Shown here: positions 8,578-16,225 of the stretch, piece after piece
Position numbering within the stretch: the first letter of the stretch is position 1
Layout of the letters: every line of letters begins with the position of its first letter
Source of the DNA: Clostridiales bacterium UBA1728
GTDB lineage: Bacteria > Bacillota > Clostridia > Oscillospirales > Oscillospiraceae
Direction of reading: 5' to 3'
DNA length: 64,000 bases
NCBI GenBank assembly: GCA_002315975.1
Contig: DCIK01000007.1
Location: 45,931-109,930, forward strand
Position numbers and translations under genes: made by a program
The notes under the pieces: generated by a model
Seen by the model: only the letters and a program-made list of their open reading frames with translations
The model's database searches: none
What the model was told of the DNA's origin: nothing

Positions 8578-8878
8578 GAAAATTCAAATCCTGTCGCAAG
8601 TCGTGACCCGTGACGCGCAGGGTATCGGAACAACGACCTTGCAGCCCGTGGGTTCGCCCGTGTGGGCATACTTCCGGCAGCTGTCCGGCAAGGAACGGTT
8701 CGCGGCGGCAACGACCGTTTCCGAAGAAGAAGTCCTGTTCACGATAAATTACCGAACAGACATAAATACAACCCACATCATACGCTACAAAGGGAAATTG
8801 TACGATATAACGCGGGTTGATGTATTTGAGGGCTACAAGGAAGATATAACTCTGTACTGCAAAACGCGGGCGCGGTAA
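8534..8878 (+). CDS. Phage head-tail joining protein (relic, fused 5' end)
   Basis: The frame encodes 114 residues. From about residue 13 it matches the phage head-tail joining family (PF05521-like): KKIQILSQVVTRDAQG, SPVWAYFRQLSGKERFAA, INYRTDI and the C-terminal YKGKLYDITRVDVFEG. Such proteins close the capsid portal to the tail. The ATG at 8534 lies inside sequence antisense to the integrase fragment and has a poor ribosome site (GGAG three to four bases away), so the first dozen residues are probably an accident of the deletion joint. Neighbouring structural genes are absent; the fragment is unlikely to be useful. Confidence 0.7.
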   Translation: MSNEACVWRNECKDKKIQILSQVVTRDAQGIGTTTLQPVGSPVWAYFRQLSGKERFAAATTVSEEEVLFTINYRTDINTTHIIRYKGKLYDITRVDVFEGYKEDITLYCKTRAR

Positions 8879-9486
8879 TTTGCGAACATAATATTGAGTT
8901 AAAGGCAACACGCTTATCACGGAACGGGCATGACCGCCAAACAACCCGTTCAACATTGTTTACAAAGGTTCCTGATGAGGGCTTGACTTATCGGCAGATA
9001 GTGGAAGCATACGGCAAGGTTCAAACCCCACGCGGGCAAACTATTCCACGTTTGCAGTTATACGATACTTTCCGCGTTTCGCGTACAAATGCCTATGATT
9101 TAATCCTTGAAGTAGATTCAAACAACGATAAATTGAAAATGCTATATCAGCCCGGAGTTGATGTAAAGAAAAATGTGTCAGCGTGGTTTATGCAAAACTT
9201 GCGGGATGCGCTGTTAATAAAACATCATGAAACATTTTGGGTAAAGGCAGAATCCGAAACACACAACGGAATAGAATTCTTCAGGTATGACAAAATATTG
9301 CACACAAAAAGCCCAAATGTGTCATTGCTTGCGCCGTTGATTGATTCGGACATTATAACGCTTGATCTTGCGGCACATATTGACCCCGGCGGGAAATGGC
9401 GTGACCACGGTATGCTTTTCAAAATGAAACCCGACGATTTACCCCTGTTGCTTGGAACCCCGGTAGTATATGACCTGACGATATAA
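8830..9486 (+). pseudogene. MvaI/BcnI-type restriction endonuclease, 5'-truncated
   Basis: The frame is open from 8830; homology begins near IELKATRLSR (about 8892), continues through LFTKVPDEGLTYRQIVEAYG and YDTFRVSRTNAYDL, and ends with GKWRDHGMLFKMKPDDLPLL. The E-L-K element followed by LFTKVP fits the catalytic core of MvaI/BcnI-like type II endonucleases (family from memory, so moderate certainty). The N-terminal part is missing: upstream the frame overlaps the end of the head-tail gene and is joined to it. Only a TTG at 8956 could start a product, after the first catalytic residues. No cognate methyltransferase is present, consistent with an inactive remnant. Confidence 0.6.
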
Positions 9487-9524
9487 TCCATTTGTCGCTT
9501 AATATCGTTTAGTATCTTCTTGCG

Positions 9525-9549
9525 TATTTAAGCGACAAATAAGCGACAA
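9525..9549 (+). repeat. 25-bp direct repeat, right copy (putative integrase arm site)
   Basis: Identical to 8318-8342. An inverted AAGCGAC unit (GTCGCTT, about 9494) lies upstream. It sits about 70 bases inside the right end of the element. Confidence 0.65.
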
Positions 9550-9604
9550 TAATAAAGGAATAACCGTAAAAATCAAGTAATATCAAGCATTTTAGGAGAT
9601 TATA

Positions 9605-10246
9605 ATGTCAGCGTTCGATTTCAAAAAGGAATACAAAGAATACTACCTCCCCAAGGACAAGCCTGAACTGGTGACGGTGCCGGCCATGAACTTTATCGCC
9701 GTGGAGGGCAAGGGCAACCCCAATGACGAAGGGGGCGAGTACCAAAACGCCATGAACCTGCTCTACGGCATCGCCTTCACCGTCAAGATGAGCAAAAAGG
9801 GTGATCACCGGATGGAGGGCTACTTCGACTATGTGGTGCCCCCACTGGAGGGCTTCTGGTGGCAGGACGGGATCGACGGCATCGACTACGGCGACAAGTC
9901 AACCTTCCGCTGGGTGTCGGTGATTCGGCTGCCGGAGTTTGTCACTAAGGCCGAGTTTGACTGGGCAGTGGAGGAGGCCGCGAGAAAGAAGAAAACGGAC
10001 TTCTCCGCTGTGCGCTTCCTGACCATTGAGGAGGGACTCTGCGTGCAGATCATGCACCACGGCCCCTTTGATGACGAGCCTGCCACCGTGGCGCTGATGG
10101 ATGCCTTCCTCGCCCAGCAGGGCTACGAGAACGACTTCTCCGACACGCGCCGCCACCACGAGATTTACCTCTCCGATGCCCGGAAGACCGCGCCCGACAA
10201 GCTGAAAACCGTCATCCGCCATCCCGTCCGCCCCATTGCGAAATAA
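9605..10246 (+). CDS. GyrI-like (effector-binding fold) protein
   Basis: This 213-residue protein resembles the GyrI-like/AraC effector-binding domain: PAMNFIAVEGKGNPN near the start, YGIAFTVKM, FWWQDG, and the second half VRFLTIEEGLCVQIMHHGPF. Such proteins bind small hydrophobic or cationic molecules, and some hydrolyse them. ATG 9605 is preceded by AGGAG. The start, its ribosome site and codons up to FDFKKEYK are supplied by the right end of the integrated relic; the original start (GTG 8186, MAFDYKKEYK) is stranded 1.4 kb upstream. The protein is therefore intact with a slightly changed N terminus, but no longer coupled to the HD gene. Confidence 0.85.
   Translation: MSAFDFKKEYKEYYLPKDKPELVTVPAMNFIAVEGKGNPNDEGGEYQNAMNLLYGIAFTVKMSKKGDHRMEGYFDYVVPPLEGFWWQDGIDGIDYGDKSTFRWVSVIRLPEFVTKAEFDWAVEEAARKKKTDFSAVRFLTIEEGLCVQIMHHGPFDDEPATVALMDAFLAQQGYENDFSDTRRHHEIYLSDARKTAPDKLKTVIRHPVRPIAK
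9622..9638 (+). repeat. Right attachment-site copy
   Basis: Same 17 bases as 8200-8216, here inside codons 6-12 of the present GyrI-like gene. Confidence 0.75.
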
Positions 10247-10290
10247 AGAATGAGGCTTAATAAAAGCTGCACAATACACAAAGCAGCAGA

Positions 10291-10425
10291 AGCCTCTCAG
10301 CTCCCCTGTTGCGAAGCAATGGGGGAGCTGTCGCGTAGCGACTGAGGGGGTGTACCGAATACCCCAGCCTCGCTCTGCTCGGCAGCTCCCTCCATTCCCT
10401 GCGGGAGCAGGGGAGCCGAGAGGCT
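10291..10425. repeat. Long folded intergenic repeat (GGGGAGCTGTC type)
   Basis: A 135-base element with outer inverted arms (AGCCTCTC-GCTCCCCTG and CAGGGGAGC-GAGAGGCT) enclosing smaller stems such as GTCGCGTAGCGAC. A related short version (GGAAGGTGTCAGCGAAGCTG) occurs at 19093-19133. Such elements are common in gut Clostridia genomes; function unknown. Confidence 0.65.
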
Positions 10426-10434
10426 GTACGCCAT

Positions 10435-10470
10435 AAGAGGACTCTGCATATTTTGCAGAGTCCTCTTTCC
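10435..10470. terminator. Bidirectional terminator
   Basis: A perfect 14-bp stem (AAGAGGACTCTGCA and its complement, arms 10435-10448 and 10454-10467) between two convergent genes, ending in TCTTTCC. Confidence 0.7.
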
Positions 10471-10502
10471 GTGTATAGACTTGTTTTCCGCTCCCTATGG
10501 CT

Positions 10503-11945
10503 TTAATATCTGCCCACGGGCGGTTTTACCTCATCGGGCAGGGGACAGGTATACTTCCCGCCGTTGCGCCTGAGTACCTCGGCCTTGGCGCGCTGAATGA
10601 CCTCCGGCCGATCCATGGCCTTCAGGGAGGCCAGCGTCATGACCTCGGCGGCCTTCATCATGCCCTTCATGCCGATGTCGGAGCCGGAGAAGGCGGTGTT
10701 CTGCCAGGAATGACCCACATTGCCCAGACAGGCCGTGGCCGTGTGGAGGGTGACGGTGGGCACCACATAGCCCACATCGCCCACATCCGTGGAGCCGCAC
10801 TCATAGGCCATCTTGCTCTTCTCAAAGCGTTCAATGCTCCGATCCAGAGGCTTCTCCATGATCTCCGGCAGGGCGTCTTCCCCGTATTGCTCAATGAATT
10901 CGTCACGGATGGCGGCGGCGGTGCCCTCGTCATAGCTGGCTAAAATGTCCCGGGCCAGCGCATAATCGGCCTCTGTCCAGGCGGGGGTGCCCAGCTCCAT
11001 AAAGCTCTCGTTGGCGATCTCGGCCAGCGCCGTGTTGGGCACATAGTCGGAGAAGGCCATGGTGATCTCCACCGTGAGCTTCGTATCCGTCATGAGGGCG
11101 GCACCTCTGGCCACATTGACCACGCGGGCAAAGAGCTCCTGCATCTGCCTGACCTTGGGAGCGCGAACCTCATACTTGATGCAGGCGTGGGCCTGCACCA
11201 CATTGGGGGCGGTGCCGCCGCAGTCGGAATAGGCGTAGTGGATGCGCGCCTGATCAATGGTGTGCTCCCGCAGATAGTTGCAGCCCACATTCATCAGCTC
11301 GCAGGCATCCAGCGCGCTGCGTCCCAGTTGGGGACTGCCGCCGGCATGGGCGGCAATGCCGTCAAAGATGAAGTTGGCGCCCATGATGGCCACGCTGCAG
11401 GTGGCGGAAATGCCATTGTTGGTGCTGGGATGCCAGCTGTAGATAAAGTCCACATCGTCAAAAACGCCCGCTCGCGCCATAAACTGCTTGCTGCCGGCAC
11501 CCTCCTCGGCGGGGCAGCCGAAGAAGTAGATGGTGCCGTCCTTCTGGTGCTTCACCAGATAGTTCTTGATGGCCACAGCGGAGGAAAAGCAGCCCGCACC
11601 CAGCAGGTTGTGACCGCAGCCGTGGCCGGGAGCGCCGTTGACCACGGGCTTCTTCACGGCGCAGCCCGCCTCCTGGGAGAGGGAGGAAAGGGCGTCGTAC
11701 TCCGCCAGCATACCGATCCTCGGCTTGCCGCTTCCCACGGTGTAGCTGGCCACAAAGCAGGTGGGCATCTCCGCCACGCCCTCCTGCACCGCAAAGCCCT
11801 CGGCCTTCAGCGCGGCGATCAGGGCCGCGGCGGATTTGTATTCCTCAAAGGGCAGCTCCGCATAATTCCATATTTCCCTGGCCAGCTCCACGCTCTTCGC
11901 TTCCGTGGCCGCCACCAGTTCCCGTACTTCGTCAATGAGTTCCAT
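10503..11945 (-). CDS. M20-family amidohydrolase, AbgB-like
   Basis: This 480-residue zinc hydrolase resembles the p-aminobenzoyl-glutamate hydrolase subunit B (AbgB) branch of M20 peptidases. Visible residues: the metal-binding HGCGHNLLG (about 115), EEGAGSK (about 150), WHPSTNNG, and the lid-domain HAGGSPQLGRSA. The C-terminal STDVGDVGYVVPT and HSWQNTAFSG stretches complete the metal site. It cleaves an amide-linked amino acid in the cytoplasm; the true substrate is not settled. The start at 11945 is chosen for AAGGAGG eight bases upstream. It lies downstream, on the same strand, of a polar amino-acid ABC importer, which could bring in its substrate. Repeat copy B separates it from that operon. 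Confidence 0.87.
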   Translation of the reverse strand: MELIDEVRELVAATEAKSVELAREIWNYAELPFEEYKSAAALIAALKAEGFAVQEGVAEMPTCFVASYTVGSGKPRIGMLAEYDALSSLSQEAGCAVKKPVVNGAPGHGCGHNLLGAGCFSSAVAIKNYLVKHQKDGTIYFFGCPAEEGAGSKQFMARAGVFDDVDFIYSWHPSTNNGISATCSVAIMGANFIFDGIAAHAGGSPQLGRSALDACELMNVGCNYLREHTIDQARIHYAYSDCGGTAPNVVQAHACIKYEVRAPKVRQMQELFARVVNVARGAALMTDTKLTVEITMAFSDYVPNTALAEIANESFMELGTPAWTEADYALARDILASYDEGTAAAIRDEFIEQYGEDALPEIMEKPLDRSIERFEKSKMAYECGSTDVGDVGYVVPTVTLHTATACLGNVGHSWQNTAFSGSDIGMKGMMKAAEVMTLASLKAMDRPEVIQRAKAEVLRRNGGKYTCPLPDEVKPPVGRY

Positions 11946-12007
11946 AGGAATGACCTCCTTTTGCAAATTTCTATAATAGAAGATTCAAAAAATTCTGAAC
12001 TTTTTTT

Positions 12008-12187
12008 GCCTCGCAGAGTTTACGCCCGCAGGCGCAAAAAAATCAAATCATTTTTCAGCGAGCTTTGCCCGCTGAAAAATACCCTGAGGCGCACACTATC
12101 GGTGCGCCCTCGCATCGACCAAGGCGGCATAGCCGCCGCGATAAATGCGAGTATCTTTCTCGATTGTAAAACGAAGTTTTGCAATTG
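12008..12187 (+). repeat. Multi-hairpin dispersed repeat, copy B
   Basis: Same order of stems as copy A: GCCTCGCAGAGTTT, stem 1 (CGCCcgcaGGCG), linker AATCAAATCATT, stem 2 (TTTTTCAGCG/CGCTGAAAAA), stem 3 (GGCGCACA/GGTGCGCC), an extra stem absent from copy A (GGCGGCatAGCCGCC inside CTCGCAT/ATGCGAG) and stem 4 (CGATTG/CAATTG). It lies between two minus-strand genes, again antisense to them. Confidence 0.8.
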
Positions 12188-12192
12188 AAATA

Positions 12193-12924
12193 CTATAAAA
12201 CCATACTCAAAAAGCGCTGGGTTTCCGGCTCTATGGGAGCGTTAAAGATACGCTCAGGGCTGCCCTGCTCCTTGATCACGCCGTCGCAGATGAACAGAAC
12301 CCGGTCGGAGATGTTTTTGGCGAAGGCCATCTCGTGGGTGACGATCAGCGTGGTCATGCCTCCCGCCGCCAGATCGCCGATGACATTCAGCACCTCCTTG
12401 ACCATCTCCGGGTCAAGGGCGGAGGTAGGCTCGTCAAAGAGCATGACCTCCGGGTGCATGGCCAGCGCCCGGACGATACTCAGCCGCTGCTTCTGTCCGC
12501 CGGAGAGCTTCCGGGGGTACTCTTCGGCCTTGTCCAGCAGACCCACGCGGCTTAAAAGGGAACGGGCCTCTTCCTCGGCCTCGCTTTTCGGCACCTTCAG
12601 CTCCAGCGTGGGCGTGAGGGTGATGTTCTCCAGCACCGTCATGTTGGGGAACACATTAAAGGACTGGAACACCATGCCCAGCTTGCGCCGATAGAGGGTG
12701 ATCTCCCTGCCGGAGCGGGGAGCCTTTTCACCCTTGAAGTAGATTTCGCCGGCGGTGGGCGTTTCCAGCAGGTTCAGGCAGCGCAGGAAGGTGGACTTGC
12801 CGCCGCCGCTGGGGCCGATGATGCTGACCACCTCGCCCTTGCGGACGGAGAGATCTATGCCCTTGAGCACCTCTAAGCTGCCGAAGCTCTTTTTCAGCCC
12901 CTCGGTACGCAGAATTTCAGTCAC
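12193..12924 (-). CDS. Polar amino-acid ABC transporter ATP-binding protein
   Basis: This 243-residue ATPase powers the importer encoded with the next two genes. It shows Walker A GPSGGGKSTFLRCLN (about 38-52), the GlnQ/HisP-type Q-loop FQSFNVFPNMTVLENI, signature LSGGQKQRLSIVRAL (about 143), Walker B VMLFDEPTSALDPE and the H-loop VTHEM. Length is normal for the family. It overlaps the permease gene by eight bases, so the two are coupled. The substrate cannot be read from the ATPase. Confidence 0.93.
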   Translation of the reverse strand: MTEILRTEGLKKSFGSLEVLKGIDLSVRKGEVVSIIGPSGGGKSTFLRCLNLLETPTAGEIYFKGEKAPRSGREITLYRRKLGMVFQSFNVFPNMTVLENITLTPTLELKVPKSEAEEEARSLLSRVGLLDKAEEYPRKLSGGQKQRLSIVRALAMHPEVMLFDEPTSALDPEMVKEVLNVIGDLAAGGMTTLIVTHEMAFAKNISDRVLFICDGVIKEQGSPERIFNAPIEPETQRFLSMVL

Positions 12925-13573
12925 TGACCATCAGCCTCCTTTCAAGGATGCGGAGAAGCTTGGATAGAATAAAGTTCAGTACGAAGTAGATAATGCCCAC
13001 AATCGTCAGGGACTGGAGCGCCAGAAAGGTGGCAGACTGCACCGTTCTGTAGCTGGTCATCAGCTCGCCCACGAAGAATACCGAGGCCAGCGAGGTGCCC
13101 TTCACCGTGGAGATGAACTCGTTGCCCAGCGCGGGCAGGATGTTCTTTACGGCCTGGGGCAGAATCACCCGCTTCATCACGTTGCTCTCGCTGAGCCCCA
13201 GACTGCGGGCGGCCTCCCACTGTCCCACATCCACCGCGCCGATGCCGGCACGGATGATCTCGGAGATGTAGGCCGAGGCATTGACGATGAGGGCGATCAG
13301 TATGCAGGCCGTATCCGTGAGCTCAACGGGTATGATCTTCGGCAGGATCAGCCAGAAAAAGTAGAGCTGCAGCAGCACCGGCGTGCCGCGGATCACTTCA
13401 ACAAAGGCATCGGTGATCCAGCGCAGGGGCTTGATCCTCCCCATGTGCATCAGCGCCACCAGTATGCCCAGCAGGGTACCGGCCAAAACCACCAGAACCG
13501 AGATCCAGAGGGTTCCGCCGAGACCCTTGAGAAAGACCATGTAGTATTTTTTGAGAATTGCAAGTATCTTCAT
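12917..13573 (-). CDS. Polar amino-acid ABC transporter permease
   Basis: A 218-residue inner-membrane permease of the HisMQ/GlnP type. It has about five hydrophobic segments (starting GLGGTLWISVLVVLAGTLLG), the N-terminal family motif EVIRGTPVLLQLYFFWLILP, and the EAA loop EAARSLGLSESNVMKRVILP that docks on the ATPase. As the only permease in the cluster it probably works as a homodimer. Ribosome site AGG upstream of ATG 13573. A 160-bp terminal-inverted-repeat element separates it from the binding-protein gene. Confidence 0.93.
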   Translation of the reverse strand: MKILAILKKYYMVFLKGLGGTLWISVLVVLAGTLLGILVALMHMGRIKPLRWITDAFVEVIRGTPVLLQLYFFWLILPKIIPVELTDTACILIALIVNASAYISEIIRAGIGAVDVGQWEAARSLGLSESNVMKRVILPQAVKNILPALGNEFISTVKGTSLASVFFVGELMTSYRTVQSATFLALQSLTIVGIIYFVLNFILSKLLRILERRLMVSD

Positions 13574-13595
13574 CGCTTACCTCCCCGCTCACACA

Positions 13596-13755
13596 CAAAG
13601 GGACTGTGTAAAAAGTCTGTCATTGCGAGGAGCGTAGCGACGTGGCAATCCGTGTCCCCTTTGAGAAGCTGCAAATATGCAGGAAAGGAGACGGATTGCC
13701 ACACCAGTCTGCGGACTGGCTCGCAATGACAGGGACTTTACTTACAGCCCCTTTG
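13596..13755. repeat. MITE-like element with about 35-bp terminal inverted repeats
   Basis: Ends starting CAAAGGGACTGTG and (complement) CAAAGGGGCTGTAAG continue into a shared CTGTCATTGCGAG. Inner inverted segments GGCAATCCGT and ACGGATTGCC. A relative lies at 25912-26043. No coding capacity. It sits within the ABC importer operon. Confidence 0.7.
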
Positions 13756-13789
13756 TTTGCGTTGTTCTTTAAGCTTTATCCGTTAAGCT

Positions 13790-14638
13790 TTATTCGTTGA
13801 CATCAATGCCGAGGCTCTTGGCGTATTCGCTGTACTGTTCCTTCCAGGCCTGAATCTGACCGCTCTCCTCCAGCTCCGTGACGACCTCGTTGATCACGGC
13901 CATGAGACTATCGGTGCCCTCCTTGGGTGTAACCACGCGGGTACCGCTTCCCTCGTCCACATCAAAGCGGAAATCGGGGATGGCCAGACCGCCGTTGGCA
14001 TCGGCGTAGAGCTTGCCGGAGGCGCAGTCAGTGATGCAGATGTCGGCCTTGCCCTCGGCCACGGCCAGATAGCAGTCGGTCATGGAGGAGAAGAGCTTCA
14101 GCTCCTTGCACTCGCCAATGAATTCCTTGTAGAAGCCCTCCTGCACGGAGCCGCTCTGGGTGGCAATGACGGCGCCCTTGGCAGCTTGGGCATCCACCCA
14201 CTTGTTCTCCTCGCCCTCGCGAACCAGGAAGCCGTAGCCGCTGACCTCGCCCTTGGTGAGGTTGTAGCCCACGCTCATGTTCATGGCCTCGGCACGCTCG
14301 GCACTCCAGGCCAGAGCGGAGATGCCCATGTCATACTTGCCCTCGGTGACGCCGGAGAGCACTGCGGTGAACTCCAGAGGCACAAGCTTCAGCTCCACGC
14401 CGATCTTTGCGGCGATGGCCTTGCCCAGCTCAATGTCCATGCCCACATACTGCTCATCGCCGGTCTTGGCGGGGTCGATGAATTCGTTGGGAGCCCAATA
14501 GGGCTCGGTGGCCATTTCGATGTAGCCCTTTTCCTTAATCTGCGCCAGACGATCTTTTGCCTCAGCCTTGGTGCCGCCGCAGCCCACCATAGAGAACAGC
14601 ATGACCGCGGAAAGGGCGATAGCAAGAATTTTTTTCAT
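13790..14638 (-). CDS. Amino-acid ABC transporter substrate-binding lipoprotein
   Basis: A 282-residue SBP_bac_3-type binding protein. The N terminus is a lipoprotein signal peptide (MKKILAIALSAVMLFSMVGC, lipobox MVGC with the Cys at 20). The mature part has YIEMATEPYWAPNEF, YVGMDIELGKAIAAKIGV and YDMGISALAWSAERA, typical of polar amino-acid receptors. It captures ligand outside and delivers it to the permease. It is the first gene of the importer operon with promoter TTGACA-17-TACAAT and AGGAGG. The ligand is unknown; the AbgB-like neighbour hints at an acylated or amide-linked amino acid (inference). Confidence 0.92.
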   Translation of the reverse strand: MKKILAIALSAVMLFSMVGCGGTKAEAKDRLAQIKEKGYIEMATEPYWAPNEFIDPAKTGDEQYVGMDIELGKAIAAKIGVELKLVPLEFTAVLSGVTEGKYDMGISALAWSAERAEAMNMSVGYNLTKGEVSGYGFLVREGEENKWVDAQAAKGAVIATQSGSVQEGFYKEFIGECKELKLFSSMTDCYLAVAEGKADICITDCASGKLYADANGGLAIPDFRFDVDEGSGTRVVTPKEGTDSLMAVINEVVTELEESGQIQAWKEQYSEYAKSLGIDVNE

Positions 14639-14674
14639 GATTGTTTGCCTCCTGTTTATTTTTTGAATGATTGG

Positions 14675-14703
14675 ATTGTACGCCTATGTTTCCTGTTTGT
14701 CAA
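14675..14703 (-). promoter_or_regulatory. Promoter of the amino-acid importer operon
   Basis: Minus strand TTGACA (14698-14703), 17 bases, TACAAT (14675-14680), 37 bases before the ATG. Confidence 0.8.
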
Positions 14704-14788
14704 TATGGTAATTCGATAATTTAGTAATTCGCTAAAGCGATAGTGTGGTGAAAATGCACAAAAATGCGAAGGAGCCGGCTATCCCGTA

Positions 14789-14811
14789 GGGATCGGCCTC
14801 CGGACGAGCCG
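14789..14811. repeat. Short GGCCTCCGGACGAGCC repeat
   Basis: Hairpin-forming unit (CGGCCTCCGGACGAGCCG core), also present at 25974-25997 and as two facing copies at 41101-41170. Confidence 0.6.
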
Positions 14812-14867
14812 CGCCCCTTGCATTTCCCAGCGCACAAGGAGAAGACTTTTCGCGCAACGGTTCAGAC

Positions 14868-14896
14868 TTGACGAACTGCGGCTGTATCTTTATAAT
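14868..14896 (+). promoter_or_regulatory. Promoter of the aminotransferase operon
   Basis: TTGACG (14868-14873), 17-base spacer, TATAAT (14891-14896). The leader to ATG 14990 is about 90 bases. Confidence 0.8.
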
Positions 14897-14989
14897 CGTG
14901 GTATCTGCGAAATATCCCGTGAAAAGTCAGACAGCCGACAGAACCGCGGCGGCGCATCTCAGATTCTGAAACAAACAGAGGTGGGGTAA

Positions 14990-16225
14990 ATGGAAATTAA
15001 AATGTCCCAAAGGAGCAATCCCGATTTCCAATCGGAGTTTCTCGCAAAGATTCTCAGCGCGAATGTAACGCCGGGTCTCGTAACCTTTGCTGGGGGAAAT
15101 CCCAATTCCGAGTCTTTTCCCGTGGAAGCGCTGCGCACGGCAGCGGACGCGGTGCTGAAAGAAAACGGCGTGACGGCCCTGCAGTATAACAGTACCCAGG
15201 GCTATCTCCCGCTCCGGGAATATATCGCCCGGGAGTATAGGAAGGACGGGCTCAATATCGACCCCTCCGAAATCATCATCACCAACGGCTCTCAGCAGGC
15301 GATTGACCTCTTCTCTCATATCATGATCGATGAAGGCGACTGCATCCTTGTTGAGGACCCGACCTATCTGGCCGCATTGCAGATATTCCATCTCTATAAT
15401 CCGAAGATCGTTCCCGTAGAGCTTGGGGCTGACGGGGTTGATCCTGCGCAGCTGCAGGCCGCCATTGAGAAGCATAACCCGCGCTTCATGTACATGATCC
15501 CCACATTTCAGAACCCCACAGGTCTGAGCTACTCCGCTGAGAGCCGTGAGAAGCTTGCGGCAATCATCCGGGGCAGCAATATGCTCCTGCTGGAGGATAA
15601 CCCCTATGGCAGACTGTACTTCTATGAGGAAGCGGAAAAAAGCTTCAGTCACTATCTGGGCGAGCAGTGCGTCATGCTGGGCACCTTCTCCAAGACGATT
15701 TCTCCGGGTATGCGCATCGGCTGGATCGTCTGCAGGCAAAAGGCAATTCTTGAGCGAATGCTGAACTGCAAGGCCGCCACCGACCTTCATACCAACATCT
15801 TTGCGCAGATGGTGCTGACCCGCTTCCTGCAGGATCACTCTCTGGAGGAGCATATTGCAGGGAATCGCGTCCTCTATAGGCACAATGCTGAGCTTATGAT
15901 CTCCTGCATCGAAAAGTATTTCCCCGAGGGCTGTAAAACCACCAGACCCCGGGGCGGTATGTTCCTGTGGGTAACGCTCCCCGATGGGCTCAAGGGCGTT
16001 GAGGTGCAGGCAAGGACCGTGCAGCGCGGTGTGGCGGTATGCGCGGGAGACCCCTTCTTTTCCGAGAGAAGAGAGGTTCCGCACCTGCGTCTGAATTTCT
16101 CCAACTATACGGATGAGATCATCGAAAACAGCATGAGGATCGTCGGAGAGGTGATCGCAGAGCTGCTCTCGGAGAAAAGAGCGAATATCAACACGGCTCA
16201 CGGGCCGAAGGGGGAAGAGAAATGA
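14990..16225 (+). CDS. PLP-dependent aminotransferase (2-aminoadipate/KAT-like)
   Basis: A 411-residue fold-type I class I/II aminotransferase. It shows FAGGNPNSESFPVE near the start, NGSQQAIDLFSHIMIDEGD, PTFQNPTGLSYS, the cofactor aspartate region LEDNPYGRLYFY, and the PLP lysine in GTFSKTISPGMRIGW (about 242). The arrangement resembles LysN/KAT II-type enzymes, which move amino groups between 2-aminoadipate, aromatic or branched amino acids and 2-oxoglutarate; the exact substrate is open. GAGGTGGGG precedes the ATG. It overlaps the next gene by four bases (ATGA), so the two are co-expressed. Confidence 0.87.
   Translation: MEIKMSQRSNPDFQSEFLAKILSANVTPGLVTFAGGNPNSESFPVEALRTAADAVLKENGVTALQYNSTQGYLPLREYIAREYRKDGLNIDPSEIIITNGSQQAIDLFSHIMIDEGDCILVEDPTYLAALQIFHLYNPKIVPVELGADGVDPAQLQAAIEKHNPRFMYMIPTFQNPTGLSYSAESREKLAAIIRGSNMLLLEDNPYGRLYFYEEAEKSFSHYLGEQCVMLGTFSKTISPGMRIGWIVCRQKAILERMLNCKAATDLHTNIFAQMVLTRFLQDHSLEEHIAGNRVLYRHNAELMISCIEKYFPEGCKTTRPRGGMFLWVTLPDGLKGVEVQARTVQRGVAVCAGDPFFSERREVPHLRLNFSNYTDEIIENSMRIVGEVIAELLSEKRANINTAHGPKGEEK

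Larger units (their letters stand above)
8200..9638. mobile_element. Decayed integrated prophage relic
   Basis: A stretch of about 1.4 kb, AT-richer than its flanks, is bounded by an exact 17-bp direct repeat (CAAAAAGGAATACAAAG at 8200-8216 and 9622-9638). Inside are the C-terminal end of a tyrosine integrase next to the left end, a phage head-tail connector, and a 5'-truncated restriction endonuclease. AAGCGAC motifs recur near both ends and an exact 25-bp direct repeat (8318-8342, 9525-9549) looks like integrase arm sites. The genes are joined without intergenic DNA, which points to large internal deletions. Integration cut the HD/GyrI-like operon. Confidence 0.8.

Noticed and set aside
9605..9640. 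The GyrI-like gene as disrupted
   Set aside because: The element's end restores the frame with a good ribosome site; residues from DYKKEYK onward are unchanged, so it should be functional.
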